A stretch of 31,301 nucleotides of DNA, from positions 1-31,301 of the forward strand of contig JBOFCS010000085.1 in the NCBI GenBank assembly GCA_051646185.1, written 5' to 3'. Shown here in pieces: positions 1 through 6,393 of the stretch. The stretch's first letter is position 1; every line of letters begins with the position of its first letter. Below the pieces are notes generated by a model that was not told the DNA's origin, searched no databases, and saw only the letters and a program-made list of their open reading frames with translations. Made by a program: the position numbers and the translations under genes. Origin of the DNA: JBOFCS01 sp051646185. GTDB lineage: Bacteria > Actinomycetota > Actinomycetes > Mycobacteriales > Mycobacteriaceae.

Positions 1-701
1 GGAGAGGTCACCGCAGCGCGTAAATCAGTAGCAGATTCATCGGTACTTAATGCAGACTCCAACATCGCTGCCGAACCAACAATGGTTCCTACAACAAGTT
101 GAGTGGCCACATCACGGGCCAGACCTAGCGCTACCGCTCCATCTATCATCGCCTCGGCAACAAGGAAAAAATAAGCCGGACCAGACCCAGATACAGCGGT
201 GACAACATCCATCTGCTCTTCCTTAACCGTTGCCACCATCCCTACCGATCCCATAATTTTTTGTACTGTGTCAAGGTGCTCAGGCTTAGCAAAACGGCCC
301 GCAGCTAGCACGCTAACACCCTTGCCAACAAGCATTGGAGTGTTGGGCATAACGCGTATCACCGGGGTGCCGACCGCTAGCTTTGACTCATAACGACTTG
401 CTGGTAAACCTGCAACCAGTGAGACCACAACTTGATGGCGATCATCCACGTCCGCTTCACCTATCTGGGCAAGAACAGCATCGACATCATTGGGTTTAAC
501 TGCTATGACCAATACATTGGCGCCCTCCACCGCATCGGTGATAGTAGCTGCGCGTATCCCATATCGGCCAGATAGTTCCTCAGCACGGTCGGTAGACTTC
601 TCAGCTACAACAAGGTCTTTAGCTGGATGCCCAGACTTAATCAGACCAGCTATCAGTGCCTCACCAATCTTGCCGCCACCGAGTATCGCAATTCTTGTCA
701 T
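1..701 (-). CDS. proC: Pyrroline-5-carboxylate reductase, C-terminus cut by window edge
   Basis: Catalyses the last step of proline synthesis, NAD(P)H-dependent reduction of 1-pyrroline-5-carboxylate, in the cytoplasm. I translated it by hand from the minus strand. It starts at ATG 701-699 (MTRIAILGGGKIGEAL) and stays open to base 1, giving 233 complete codons. The N-terminal Rossmann glycine motif is at residues 8-13. The family motif RVMPNTP is at about 115-121, and the dimerisation-domain signature AVSGSGPAYFF is at about 168-178. The last visible residues, LRAAVTSP, match the start of the conserved VTSPGGT segment, so roughly 35-40 residues are missing against the usual 270 or so. An upstream ATG in another frame stops after three codons, and a GGCAGG-like ribosome site lies about 10 bases upstream of the chosen start. 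It is the last gene of the ppx2-to-proC set, an order shared with Mtb Rv0496-Rv0500. Confidence 0.95.
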   Translation of the reverse strand, partial: MTRIAILGGGKIGEALIAGLIKSGHPAKDLVVAEKSTDRAEELSGRYGIRAATITDAVEGANVLVIAVKPNDVDAVLAQIGEADVDDRHQVVVSLVAGLPASRYESKLAVGTPVIRVMPNTPMLVGKGVSVLAAGRFAKPEHLDTVQKIMGSVGMVATVKEEQMDVVTAVSGSGPAYFFLVAEAMIDGAVALGLARDVATQLVVGTIVGSAAMLESALSTDESATDLRAAVTS

Positions 702-733
702 AGTACTAGCCTGCCATGACAAGGCATAACAAC

Positions 734-763
734 GAAACAGACAACAATGAAACAGACAACAAT
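734..763. repeat. Perfect 15-bp tandem duplication upstream of proC
   Basis: The 15-base unit gaaacagacaacaat occurs twice head to tail, at 734-748 and 749-763, with no mismatch. It lies in the 87-base gap between the thioesterase-like gene and proC, 33 to 62 bases upstream of the proC start. It could be a replication-slippage product that changes leader length or promoter spacing for proC. No protein-binding motif is recognised. Confidence 0.8.
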
Positions 764-788
764 AAAGAGCAAATGCTCATAATGAAGA

Positions 789-1622
789 TCAGGTAATAGC
801 AGCAGGGACCATAGCAAGTTGCCGACTCTGCACCACAACTGTTCCGGTGGAATCAATCACCAGATGATCCTCCTCAAACCAAGTTTGTCCGACTTCAGTA
901 CTGCTTGCCATTACTCGCAACCACCCTGGTGCTGGCAAAGCACGTAGGTACGTTGTCAACTGAATAGTTGGCGCCCAGCCGTAACGTCCCAGATTCATCG
1001 TTATCGGCGGACAAATATCGCCAACCATGAGCGCAAACAGTGCATCTGGATCAGCCAATTGCGGCTTTACCCACATACGAATACGAGGTTCACCGGTTGC
1101 GCCGGTGAGAAAAGACGCGGAGGTCTCATCAAGGTGCATGTGGCACCCTTGTGCCACATGCACCACTGAGGCCATCGGGTGGTCTTTATTCATTAGACCA
1201 GCAGGAGGTTCCGTCGGCATATCAAGTAGCGCATCCCGACTGGAGAAAACTGGTGCTGTATGTAGATCTGGAGCAGCAAGAGAAACTACTGCGTGTACTG
1301 CAATGCGATCATTTTGGCTCAACTCAATATCGACCAGGCTAAGACGGCGGCCTCTTTTCCGAATATGCGTACTAAGCATCATATCGCCTGGATCTGGCGC
1401 ACTGAGGTAGCTAGCGCTAACCGAAATCGGCTGAATAAGCGGATCTCCATCAGCAAGAGCTGCACGAGCCGCGCTGGCGCAAAGCGCTAGCATGGTCCCG
1501 CCATGCACTTTGGGACCAATCGTCCAAATATGCTCTAGGTGGGCGCCAAAGCGACCTCTACCAAGATCAACTAGCGACATCGCCGAAACAAAGGGGTCGG
1601 CTGTGGGTAACTCCGCAGTCAT
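789..1622 (-). CDS. Thioesterase family protein (TesB-like double hotdog)
   Basis: A 277-residue cytoplasmic protein resembling the acyl-CoA thioesterase (TesB-like) family, with two hotdog halves. The N-terminal half has the hotdog-helix signature VHGGTMLALCASAARAAL at about 39-56. The C-terminal half has GWAPTIQLTTYLRALP, then GWLRVMASSTEV and the end strand VVVQSRQLAMVP, all typical of TesB-type C-terminal hotdogs. It is the positional equivalent of Mtb Rv0499. The start is ATG 1622-1620; the stop is TGA at 789-791. The substrate is unknown, and hydrolysis of an acyl-CoA is inferred from the fold alone. It is separated by 73 bases from the upstream TIM-barrel gene, more than the spacings earlier in the set, so it may have its own promoter. 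Confidence 0.85.
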   Translation of the reverse strand: MTAELPTADPFVSAMSLVDLGRGRFGAHLEHIWTIGPKVHGGTMLALCASAARAALADGDPLIQPISVSASYLSAPDPGDMMLSTHIRKRGRRLSLVDIELSQNDRIAVHAVVSLAAPDLHTAPVFSSRDALLDMPTEPPAGLMNKDHPMASVVHVAQGCHMHLDETSASFLTGATGEPRIRMWVKPQLADPDALFALMVGDICPPITMNLGRYGWAPTIQLTTYLRALPAPGWLRVMASSTEVGQTWFEEDHLVIDSTGTVVVQSRQLAMVPAAIT

Positions 1623-1657
1623 GCTCGTATTCGTATCAGACCCGCATACCCGAGAGC

Positions 1658-1670
1658 TAACCCAGGGTTA
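1658..1670. promoter_or_regulatory. 13-bp palindrome upstream of the thioesterase-like gene
   Basis: TAACCCAGGGTTA is a perfect inverted repeat around a central A, 36-48 bases upstream of the thioesterase start in the 73-base gap. It could be a small operator, or a weak hairpin (5-bp stem, CAG loop) downstream of the TIM-barrel gene. No T-run follows, so a terminator is unlikely. The function is a guess. Confidence 0.3.
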
Positions 1671-1695
1671 CTGTTACCTGATGTTTACAGTAGAT

Positions 1696-2541
1696 CTAAC
1701 GACGCAAAAACCGGCGGGCAAAATCACGTGATTCCCGCAAAAGCGCCTTACGCTCCGATTCTTTTTTGGCGGCACTTGTGCTTACTTCAAGAACTACATG
1801 CCCATCAAAGTTGCCTTGTGCCAAAAGTTCACAAATTTTCTGAGCTGGCTGAGTTCCTCTACCTGGAACCAAATGCTCGTCTACTGCAGCGCCCTTCCCA
1901 TCCGTTAAATGCAGGTGTTTAAGCCCCGCTCCCATCCGGGCGGCAAGATCAAGAGCATCCATTCCCGCAGTTGCGCTATGCGATAAATCGAGGGTGTAAT
2001 GAGCGTGCTTACCATCGGTAGGATCGTGTGAAGGAGCAAAAACAGAAAACCCCAGACCGGGAGATCCACCACGCTTTTTCATCCGCTCAATTGCCTGTTC
2101 ATTCTTGCCGAAAATCCGATCCGCACGCATCGGAAACATATTCTCCACCGCTACTGCTATGTCATTATTTTCTTCCAGCAAAGCAACTTGATCACTAAAA
2201 CCATCGGCATACCGACGCTGCCAGCGAAACGGTGGGTGCACCACCACAGTCTGCGCATCTAATGATTCCGCAGCATGTACTGTTCTCTCCAATTTTGCAA
2301 TGGGATCTGCGCCCCATACCCGCTGAGAAATAAGCAAGCAAGGCGCATGCACAGATAACACCGGTATCCGATATTTTTTCGACAATGCCTTAACCGCAGC
2401 AATATCCTGGCTGACTGACTCAGCCCATACCATCAATTCCACTCCGTCATAACCCAGCTCGGCTGCATATAGAAAAGCCACTTCAGTCTTTTGCGGGTAA
2501 ACCGAAGCCGTTGATAAACCAACCTTGATAGGTGTACGCAT
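1696..2541 (-). CDS. Sugar phosphate isomerase/epimerase family TIM-barrel protein
   Basis: A 281-residue protein of the xylose isomerase-like TIM-barrel (AP endonuclease 2) superfamily. Visible strand-end motifs that usually hold the divalent metal are SVHAP (about 63-67), VVVHPPFRW (99-107, His102), VAVENMF (130-136, Glu133), YTLDLSHSA (182-190, Asp185 and His188), KHLHLTDGKG (208-217) and VVLEVS (249-254, Glu252). Members isomerise or epimerise sugars or inositols, or cleave damaged DNA; the substrate here is not readable. Equivalent to Mtb Rv0498 by position. ATG 2541-2539 lies 6 bases after the stop of the preceding membrane-protein gene, without a clear ribosome site of its own, which suggests translational coupling. 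Confidence 0.85.
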   Translation of the reverse strand: MRTPIKVGLSTASVYPQKTEVAFLYAAELGYDGVELMVWAESVSQDIAAVKALSKKYRIPVLSVHAPCLLISQRVWGADPIAKLERTVHAAESLDAQTVVVHPPFRWQRRYADGFSDQVALLEENNDIAVAVENMFPMRADRIFGKNEQAIERMKKRGGSPGLGFSVFAPSHDPTDGKHAHYTLDLSHSATAGMDALDLAARMGAGLKHLHLTDGKGAAVDEHLVPGRGTQPAQKICELLAQGNFDGHVVLEVSTSAAKKESERKALLRESRDFARRFLRR

Positions 2542-2547
2542 GGGAAA

Positions 2548-3444
2548 TCAGTGCGAACTTAACGCAACCGCTAGTGGACCAATAGTGACAAAAATTCCTA
2601 CCGCTACAGCGATTAACATACTGATAAGATCGTCTGTCCTTCGAAGCACTCGGATAAGAGCAACCATTCCAACTATCACAAGTAGCGATAGCACAAATGC
2701 CACAATGGGATTCCATTCCCAGAGCACTTTAAAGCCAAGGAACATCAATGCGCCGGCAATAGCCGCAATAACAACTTGAGCTGCCATAATTGCCCACTGC
2801 CGAGCATGTCCCCGCTGCACAGGTTGCGGTTCACCTAAAGTCAGCGGCTCCTGGTTCAGCAAATCGTTCGGGATGACACCCGGTTCAGCAAACGGTACTG
2901 CTGCTGGCATTTCCGGCTCACGCACAGATACCGGAGCCATACCAACTACCTCTGTGGCAAAAACTGATCCTGAGTCAAGTACCAGCGGATCCGATTGTGC
3001 CGTGGGCTGCTCTTTCTTTTCTGGCTCAACGATGCCACTAGCTGGAGTACTGGTTTTGTTGGCATCGGCAGTCTTAATTTTGTCCTGAGCGTTAACCGAC
3101 TCGCTGGTTTCCTCAGCTTTGTCGGACTCTTTGCCTTGCTTATCTTCTGGAGTAATACCATCTTCAACGGAACCGGACTCCACAGAAAGCTCTGATTCTT
3201 CCGGTGAAGCTTCCACCCCCGTTTCTGCTAGATCCTCGGATTCTTCTCGGTACCGATGCCCCCCGTTTGGTACCGAAATAATCGGAATTTCTCCGGTTAG
3301 TTCAGCAACAGAGATGCCCTCGCCCTCGCCCTTACGTCGACGTCGACCGCCCGAAGAGGTAGTGACCGAAGCGTCAGCCCCATTGCGCGCCAATAATTCG
3401 GCAACTGAGATGGGCTTAGTGGGTTCATGTACTGGATCAGTCAT
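2548..3444 (-). CDS. Conserved membrane protein with long acidic N-terminal tail (Rv0497-like)
   Basis: A 298-residue protein. Residues 1 to about 215 are low-complexity, acidic and rich in Ser, Glu, Asp and Pro, so probably disordered. Residues about 217-294 form three hydrophobic helices (about 217-239, 246-266 and 273-294). The tail contains a repeated short motif: PISVAELLARNG at 11-22 and GISVAELTGEIP at 43-54, separated by a basic patch RRRRKGEGEG at 34-43. It is equivalent by position to Mtb Rv0497, which has no firm function that I know of. The start codon overlaps the ppx2 stop (ATGA at 3441-3444), so the two are almost certainly cotranscribed and translationally coupled. The tail is probably cytoplasmic, but orientation is inferred only. 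I do not assign a function. Confidence 0.85.
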   Translation of the reverse strand: MTDPVHEPTKPISVAELLARNGADASVTTSSGGRRRRKGEGEGISVAELTGEIPIISVPNGGHRYREESEDLAETGVEASPEESELSVESGSVEDGITPEDKQGKESDKAEETSESVNAQDKIKTADANKTSTPASGIVEPEKKEQPTAQSDPLVLDSGSVFATEVVGMAPVSVREPEMPAAVPFAEPGVIPNDLLNQEPLTLGEPQPVQRGHARQWAIMAAQVVIAAIAGALMFLGFKVLWEWNPIVAFVLSLLVIVGMVALIRVLRRTDDLISMLIAVAVGIFVTIGPLAVALSSH

Positions 3445-4409
3445 CGTGTGCTCACTACTCTGTTAACGACAAATGCCGTTCCATCCGCTTCAGTGTCCAG
3501 CTTGCGCAAGATCAAACCTTCCCGCAATGCCCAGGGGCAAATTTCCAAGGTATCTACCGCCAACGCTCGCATACTCGCCTCCGCCACTAACGCTCCTGCC
3601 ACAATCTGCTGTGACCGATCCGAACTCACACCCTCAAGCTCAGAGCGATCTGCTGCGGTCATTCGTGAGATAAAAGCAATCAGTTGACGCAGCCCGCTAG
3701 AAGTAAGTGTCCTCTTGACTCGCGGTCCTGCCCCGGAAGGCGCGGCCCCGGTGAGTCGCGCCAGAGAACGAAAAGTTTTTGACGTCCCTACTGCCAAATC
3801 AGGAACCCCAGCAGCTTTGATGGTTTTTGCCGTATCTGCTAGCTCAGCATCAAGCCAATCCCGAAGTACGGCCACTTTACGACGTCCTGGTGGGTCCTCA
3901 GGTAACCATTCACGGGTTAATCGACCAGCACCAAGTGGAAGGGAAAGTGCCACATCCGGTTCTTCATCAACGCCGTTGCTCAATTCCAGTGACCCACCAC
4001 CAATATCGAGATTAAGGATACGCCCGGCGCTCCACCCAAACCATCGCCGAACAGCGAGGAACGTTAAACGTGCCTCATCAACCCCGGCCAGCACTTCAAG
4101 GTTGACTCCGGTTTCTCGTTTGACCCGAGCAAGCACATCCTCTGAATTTGTGGCATCCCGTACCGCTGAGGTTGCAAAGGCCATCAGCCCTTCACAGCCT
4201 GAGCTTTGAGCAATTTTTGAGAAATCGGCAATGCAGGACATCAGATTGTCCGCCCCTCGTTGGGTAAGTTTGCCGGCAGAATCAATCTGTTCGGCAAGAC
4301 GCAACGTAGCTTTAGTAGAACTCATTGGGGTCGGGTGACCGCCATGATGAGCATCCACTACTAAGAGATGGACTGTATTACTTCCGACATCAAGCACACC
4401 TAACCGCAC
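3441..4409 (-). CDS. ppx2: Ppx/GppA-type exopolyphosphatase
   Basis: A protein of the Ppx/GppA phosphatase (ASKHA fold) family, expected to remove phosphate from inorganic polyphosphate or to act on (p)ppGpp. Visible signatures are LGVLDVGSNTVHLLVVDAH at the N-terminus (phosphate-1 loop), FATSAVRDATNS (about 78-89), LNLDIGGGSLELS (132-144, phosphate-2 loop) and the C-terminal AGALVAEASMRAL and CPWALREGLILRKLD. I prefer the GTG start at 4409 (322 residues) because Mtb Rv0496, as I recall it, begins at the same VRLGVLDVG. An in-frame TTG at 4460 would add 17 residues of non-conserved character and would run into the divergent neighbour's upstream region. It is the first gene of the minus-strand set and overlaps the membrane-protein start by four bases. 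The short length matches the actinobacterial single-domain-pair Ppx group rather than the longer E. coli enzyme. The Ppx2-like assignment rests on synteny. Confidence 0.88.
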   Translation of the reverse strand: MRLGVLDVGSNTVHLLVVDAHHGGHPTPMSSTKATLRLAEQIDSAGKLTQRGADNLMSCIADFSKIAQSSGCEGLMAFATSAVRDATNSEDVLARVKRETGVNLEVLAGVDEARLTFLAVRRWFGWSAGRILNLDIGGGSLELSNGVDEEPDVALSLPLGAGRLTREWLPEDPPGRRKVAVLRDWLDAELADTAKTIKAAGVPDLAVGTSKTFRSLARLTGAAPSGAGPRVKRTLTSSGLRQLIAFISRMTAADRSELEGVSSDRSQQIVAGALVAEASMRALAVDTLEICPWALREGLILRKLDTEADGTAFVVNRVVSTR

Positions 4410-4428
4410 AGCACCTAACTTAGTGGGT

Positions 4429-4453
4429 CTACCGTTAACCCCCGTGACGGTAG
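4429..4453. promoter_or_regulatory. Inverted repeat in the divergent ppx2 / Cys-rich-gene promoter region
   Basis: CTACCGT at 4429-4435 and ACGGTAG at 4447-4453 are perfect 7-base inverted repeats around an 11-base centre. They lie in the 55-base space between the ppx2 GTG start and the divergent ATG at 4465. A second pair, GCACCTA (4411-4417) and TAGGTGC (4451-4457), overlaps it. This is a plausible operator or stem shared by two divergent leaders. No known regulator motif is recognised. Confidence 0.35.
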
Positions 4454-4464
4454 GTGCCAAAAAG

Positions 4465-5268
4465 ATGAGTTATGAAGTTGCCTTGGACTTTCCCAGGGAG
4501 TGGGTTGAGTTTTATGACCCTGATAATTCCGAACATTTAATTGCTGCGGATTTAACGTGGTTGCTCTCACATTGGACCTGTGTCTTTGGCACTCCGGCTT
4601 GTCAGGGAACGGTTAAAGATCGACCCGATGACGGTTGCTGTTCCCACGGAGCATTTCTTTCCGATGCTGACGACATCGCCACTTTGGAAGCCGCTGTGGA
4701 TTTACTTGAACCCGAAGATTGGCAATTCATGGAGAAGGGTTTAGGGAAAAAAGGCTATCTGGAAACTGATGACCTCGAGGGTGAGGAAAATCTTCGCACC
4801 CGAAAGTACAAGGGTGCCTGCATTTTCCTGAATCGTCCAGGATTTGCTGGGGGAATCGGCTGCGCTTTACATTCCAAAGCCCTCAAGCTTGGGGTTGAGC
4901 CTTTAACAATGAAGCCTGAGGTCTGCTGGCAGTTACCTATCCGACGCACCCAAGATTGGGTAGAGCGTCCTGATGGTTCCCAGATACTTAAATCTACTGT
5001 TGGTGAGTATGACCGCCGGGGCTGGGGCGAGGGCGGCGAGGACCTACATTGGTACTGTTCAGGAGATCCAGCCGCCCACGTTGGGGCTAAGCAAGTCTGG
5101 GAGTCCTACGCCCCAGAGCTCACCGAACTCCTCGGCAAAGCTGCTTACGAGGAGTTGGCAAAACTCTGTAAGCGTCGACGTGGGCTTGGTCTTATCGCCG
5201 TGCACCCGGCGACTGGCGATGCACGGCAAGCAGCCCAACGAGACGGTTTACCCGACTCGTTGGGCTAG
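4465..5268 (+). CDS. Conserved cysteine-rich protein of unknown function (Rv0495c-like)
   Basis: A 267-residue soluble protein with no signal peptide or membrane segment. Counting from MSYEVALDFP, cysteines lie at 39, 46, 58, 59, 119, 133, 154, 198 and 235. The cluster C-x6-C-x11-CC-x-H (residues 39-61) resembles the metal or iron-sulfur ligand clusters of CxxC-rich oxidoreductase-like proteins, but I cannot name a family. The conserved-looking core includes LNRPGFAGGIGCALHSKAL and MKPEVCWQLPIRR. By position and opposite orientation it matches Mtb Rv0495c. The reading frame extends 14 codons upstream to 4423, but that extension enters the divergent promoter and the ppx2 N-terminus, so I use ATG 4465. 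A GGTAGG-like ribosome site lies about 10 bases upstream. The 3' end overlaps a strong hairpin. A metal-binding role is inferred from the cysteines only. Confidence 0.82.
   Translation: MSYEVALDFPREWVEFYDPDNSEHLIAADLTWLLSHWTCVFGTPACQGTVKDRPDDGCCSHGAFLSDADDIATLEAAVDLLEPEDWQFMEKGLGKKGYLETDDLEGEENLRTRKYKGACIFLNRPGFAGGIGCALHSKALKLGVEPLTMKPEVCWQLPIRRTQDWVERPDGSQILKSTVGEYDRRGWGEGGEDLHWYCSGDPAAHVGAKQVWESYAPELTELLGKAAYEELAKLCKRRRGLGLIAVHPATGDARQAAQRDGLPDSLG
5232..5266. terminator. Perfect 11-bp stem hairpin between convergent genes
   Basis: AGCCCAACGAG (5232-5242) and CTCGTTGGGCT (5256-5266) pair perfectly around a 13-base loop. The right arm ends at the first base of the Cys-rich gene's TAG stop, so the hairpin is encoded inside the last 12 codons of that gene. 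It lies 6 bases beyond the stop of the convergent secreted-protein gene. There is no T-run on either side, so it may act as a bidirectional transcription barrier or an mRNA-end stabiliser rather than a classic intrinsic terminator. Confidence 0.6.
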
Positions 5269-5272
5269 CTAT

Positions 5273-5650
5273 CTACCAGACTTGGGTGACGCCTAACGGG
5301 GTGTACTGGTTCGGGTCAGCAAAAGTCAAGATCACATAACCGCCTGGGTGTGCAGCTGCTTCTTCAATGAGTTGCGCTCCGGTCACATCGATAAAACCGT
5401 CTATGCCCTGGTAGAGCGAATCTTCCTCGGTTATCACCCACCACTGATCATTGGGCACCACCTGGTCCAAGACGGCCCCCACACCAATCTGGCTGGCCAG
5501 TAGTGTCTCTTCGTGGCTTAACTGCAAGTGCACATATCCCTGCCCTGGTTCAACTCCAATGGCAGCGGCATTGCCCGCATAGGCCAACGAACCTACCGCT
5601 ATTGCCCCTGTCATAGCTGAGACAGTAAAAACATTCTTAATGACACCCAT
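5273..5650 (-). CDS. Small secreted protein of unknown function
   Basis: A 125-residue protein with a Sec-type signal peptide: MGVIKN, then a hydrophobic run at about 7-24, and likely cleavage after AYA at 23-25 or in the following GNAAA. The mature part is about 95-100 residues, acidic, without cysteines. It has aromatic-rich patches DQWWVITEED (68-77) and GGYVILTFADPNQYTPLG (103-120). I do not recognise a family. The start is ATG 5650 with a good ribosome site (AGGGGC) 6-11 bases upstream. It follows regX3 by 53 bases on the same strand, so it could be read through from the senX3-regX3 transcript or have its own promoter. A RegX3-linked role is only a positional guess. It ends 4 bases from the convergent neighbour. 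Confidence 0.78.
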   Translation of the reverse strand: MGVIKNVFTVSAMTGAIAVGSLAYAGNAAAIGVEPGQGYVHLQLSHEETLLASQIGVGAVLDQVVPNDQWWVITEEDSLYQGIDGFIDVTGAQLIEEAAAHPGGYVILTFADPNQYTPLGVTQVW

Positions 5651-5703
5651 GGTTGCCCCTATCGTTAGATTTCATTCCACCTGAGCCTAGCACTGAAAGT
5701 AGT

Positions 5704-6393
5704 TTACGTCTCTAACTTATACCCCAGGCCTCGAACTGTCACCAGGTGAACCGGAGAAGCCGGATCGGCTTCAATTTTTGACCGCAGGCGTTTAACGTGG
5801 ACATCGAGAGTTTTTGTATCCCCAACATAGTCCGCTCCCCATACCCGATCAATGAGTTGGCCGCGGGTAAGAACCCGGCCACTGTTACGCATAAGATACT
5901 CAAGAAGATCAAATTCCTTGAGCGGCAAAGTAATTACATTACCATTAACCGAAACTATATGACGCTCAACATCCATCCGCACCGGACCTGCCTCCAGCAC
6001 TCCATCATCAAGATATAAATCTGACTCCCCCTCCGCTCCGCGACGTAAAACTGCTCTGATTCGCGCAATCAATTCTCGGGCCGAATAAGGCTTGGTGACA
6101 TAGTCATCCGCCCCCAGCTCAAGACCAACAACCTTGTCAATCTCACTATCCTTAGCCGTCACCATGATAATAGGAACCGAAGAACGAGCGCGAAGCTGCT
6201 TGCAGACCTCAGTTCCACTCATCCCGGGAAGCATGACATCAAGTAACACAATATCTGCGCTTGATCTATCGAACTCCGATAAAGCAGAGGGACCATCAGT
6301 AACAACAATCGCTTCGAAACCCTCCTTCCGCAACAGGAAAGCCAGCGGATCAGCTAACGATTCCTCATCCTCAACGATCAGCACTCTAGTCAC
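5704..6393 (-). CDS. regX3: Two-component response regulator RegX3 (OmpR/PhoB family)
   Basis: A 229-residue response regulator. The receiver domain (1-120) shows the acidic pocket VEDE at 7-10, phospho-acceptor Asp52 in VLLDVMLPG, Thr79 in MVTAK and Lys101 in VTKPY. The C-terminal winged-helix DNA-binding domain (about 130-229) contains LPLKEFDLLEYLMRN, RGQLIDRVWG and the closing HVKRLRSKIE with VRGLGYKLE. Family role: phosphate-starvation and envelope-stress control, as in mycobacterial SenX3-RegX3. The start is GTG 6393-6391 with a GGAGG ribosome site 7 bases upstream. The start overlaps the senX3 stop (GTGA), so translation is coupled. No frame damage is seen. Confidence 0.95.
   Translation of the reverse strand: MTRVLIVEDEESLADPLAFLLRKEGFEAIVVTDGPSALSEFDRSSADIVLLDVMLPGMSGTEVCKQLRARSSVPIIMVTAKDSEIDKVVGLELGADDYVTKPYSARELIARIRAVLRRGAEGESDLYLDDGVLEAGPVRMDVERHIVSVNGNVITLPLKEFDLLEYLMRNSGRVLTRGQLIDRVWGADYVGDTKTLDVHVKRLRSKIEADPASPVHLVTVRGLGYKLET

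Noticed and set aside
3715..4209. A 164-codon plus-strand open frame opposite ppx2
   Set aside because: Low-complexity Ser/Pro/Arg-rich translation, fully antisense to conserved phosphatase motifs.
4410..4460. TTG at 4460 as the ppx2 start
   Set aside because: The 17 added residues are not family-like, and the conserved protein begins at the GTG-coded VRLGVLDVG at 4409.
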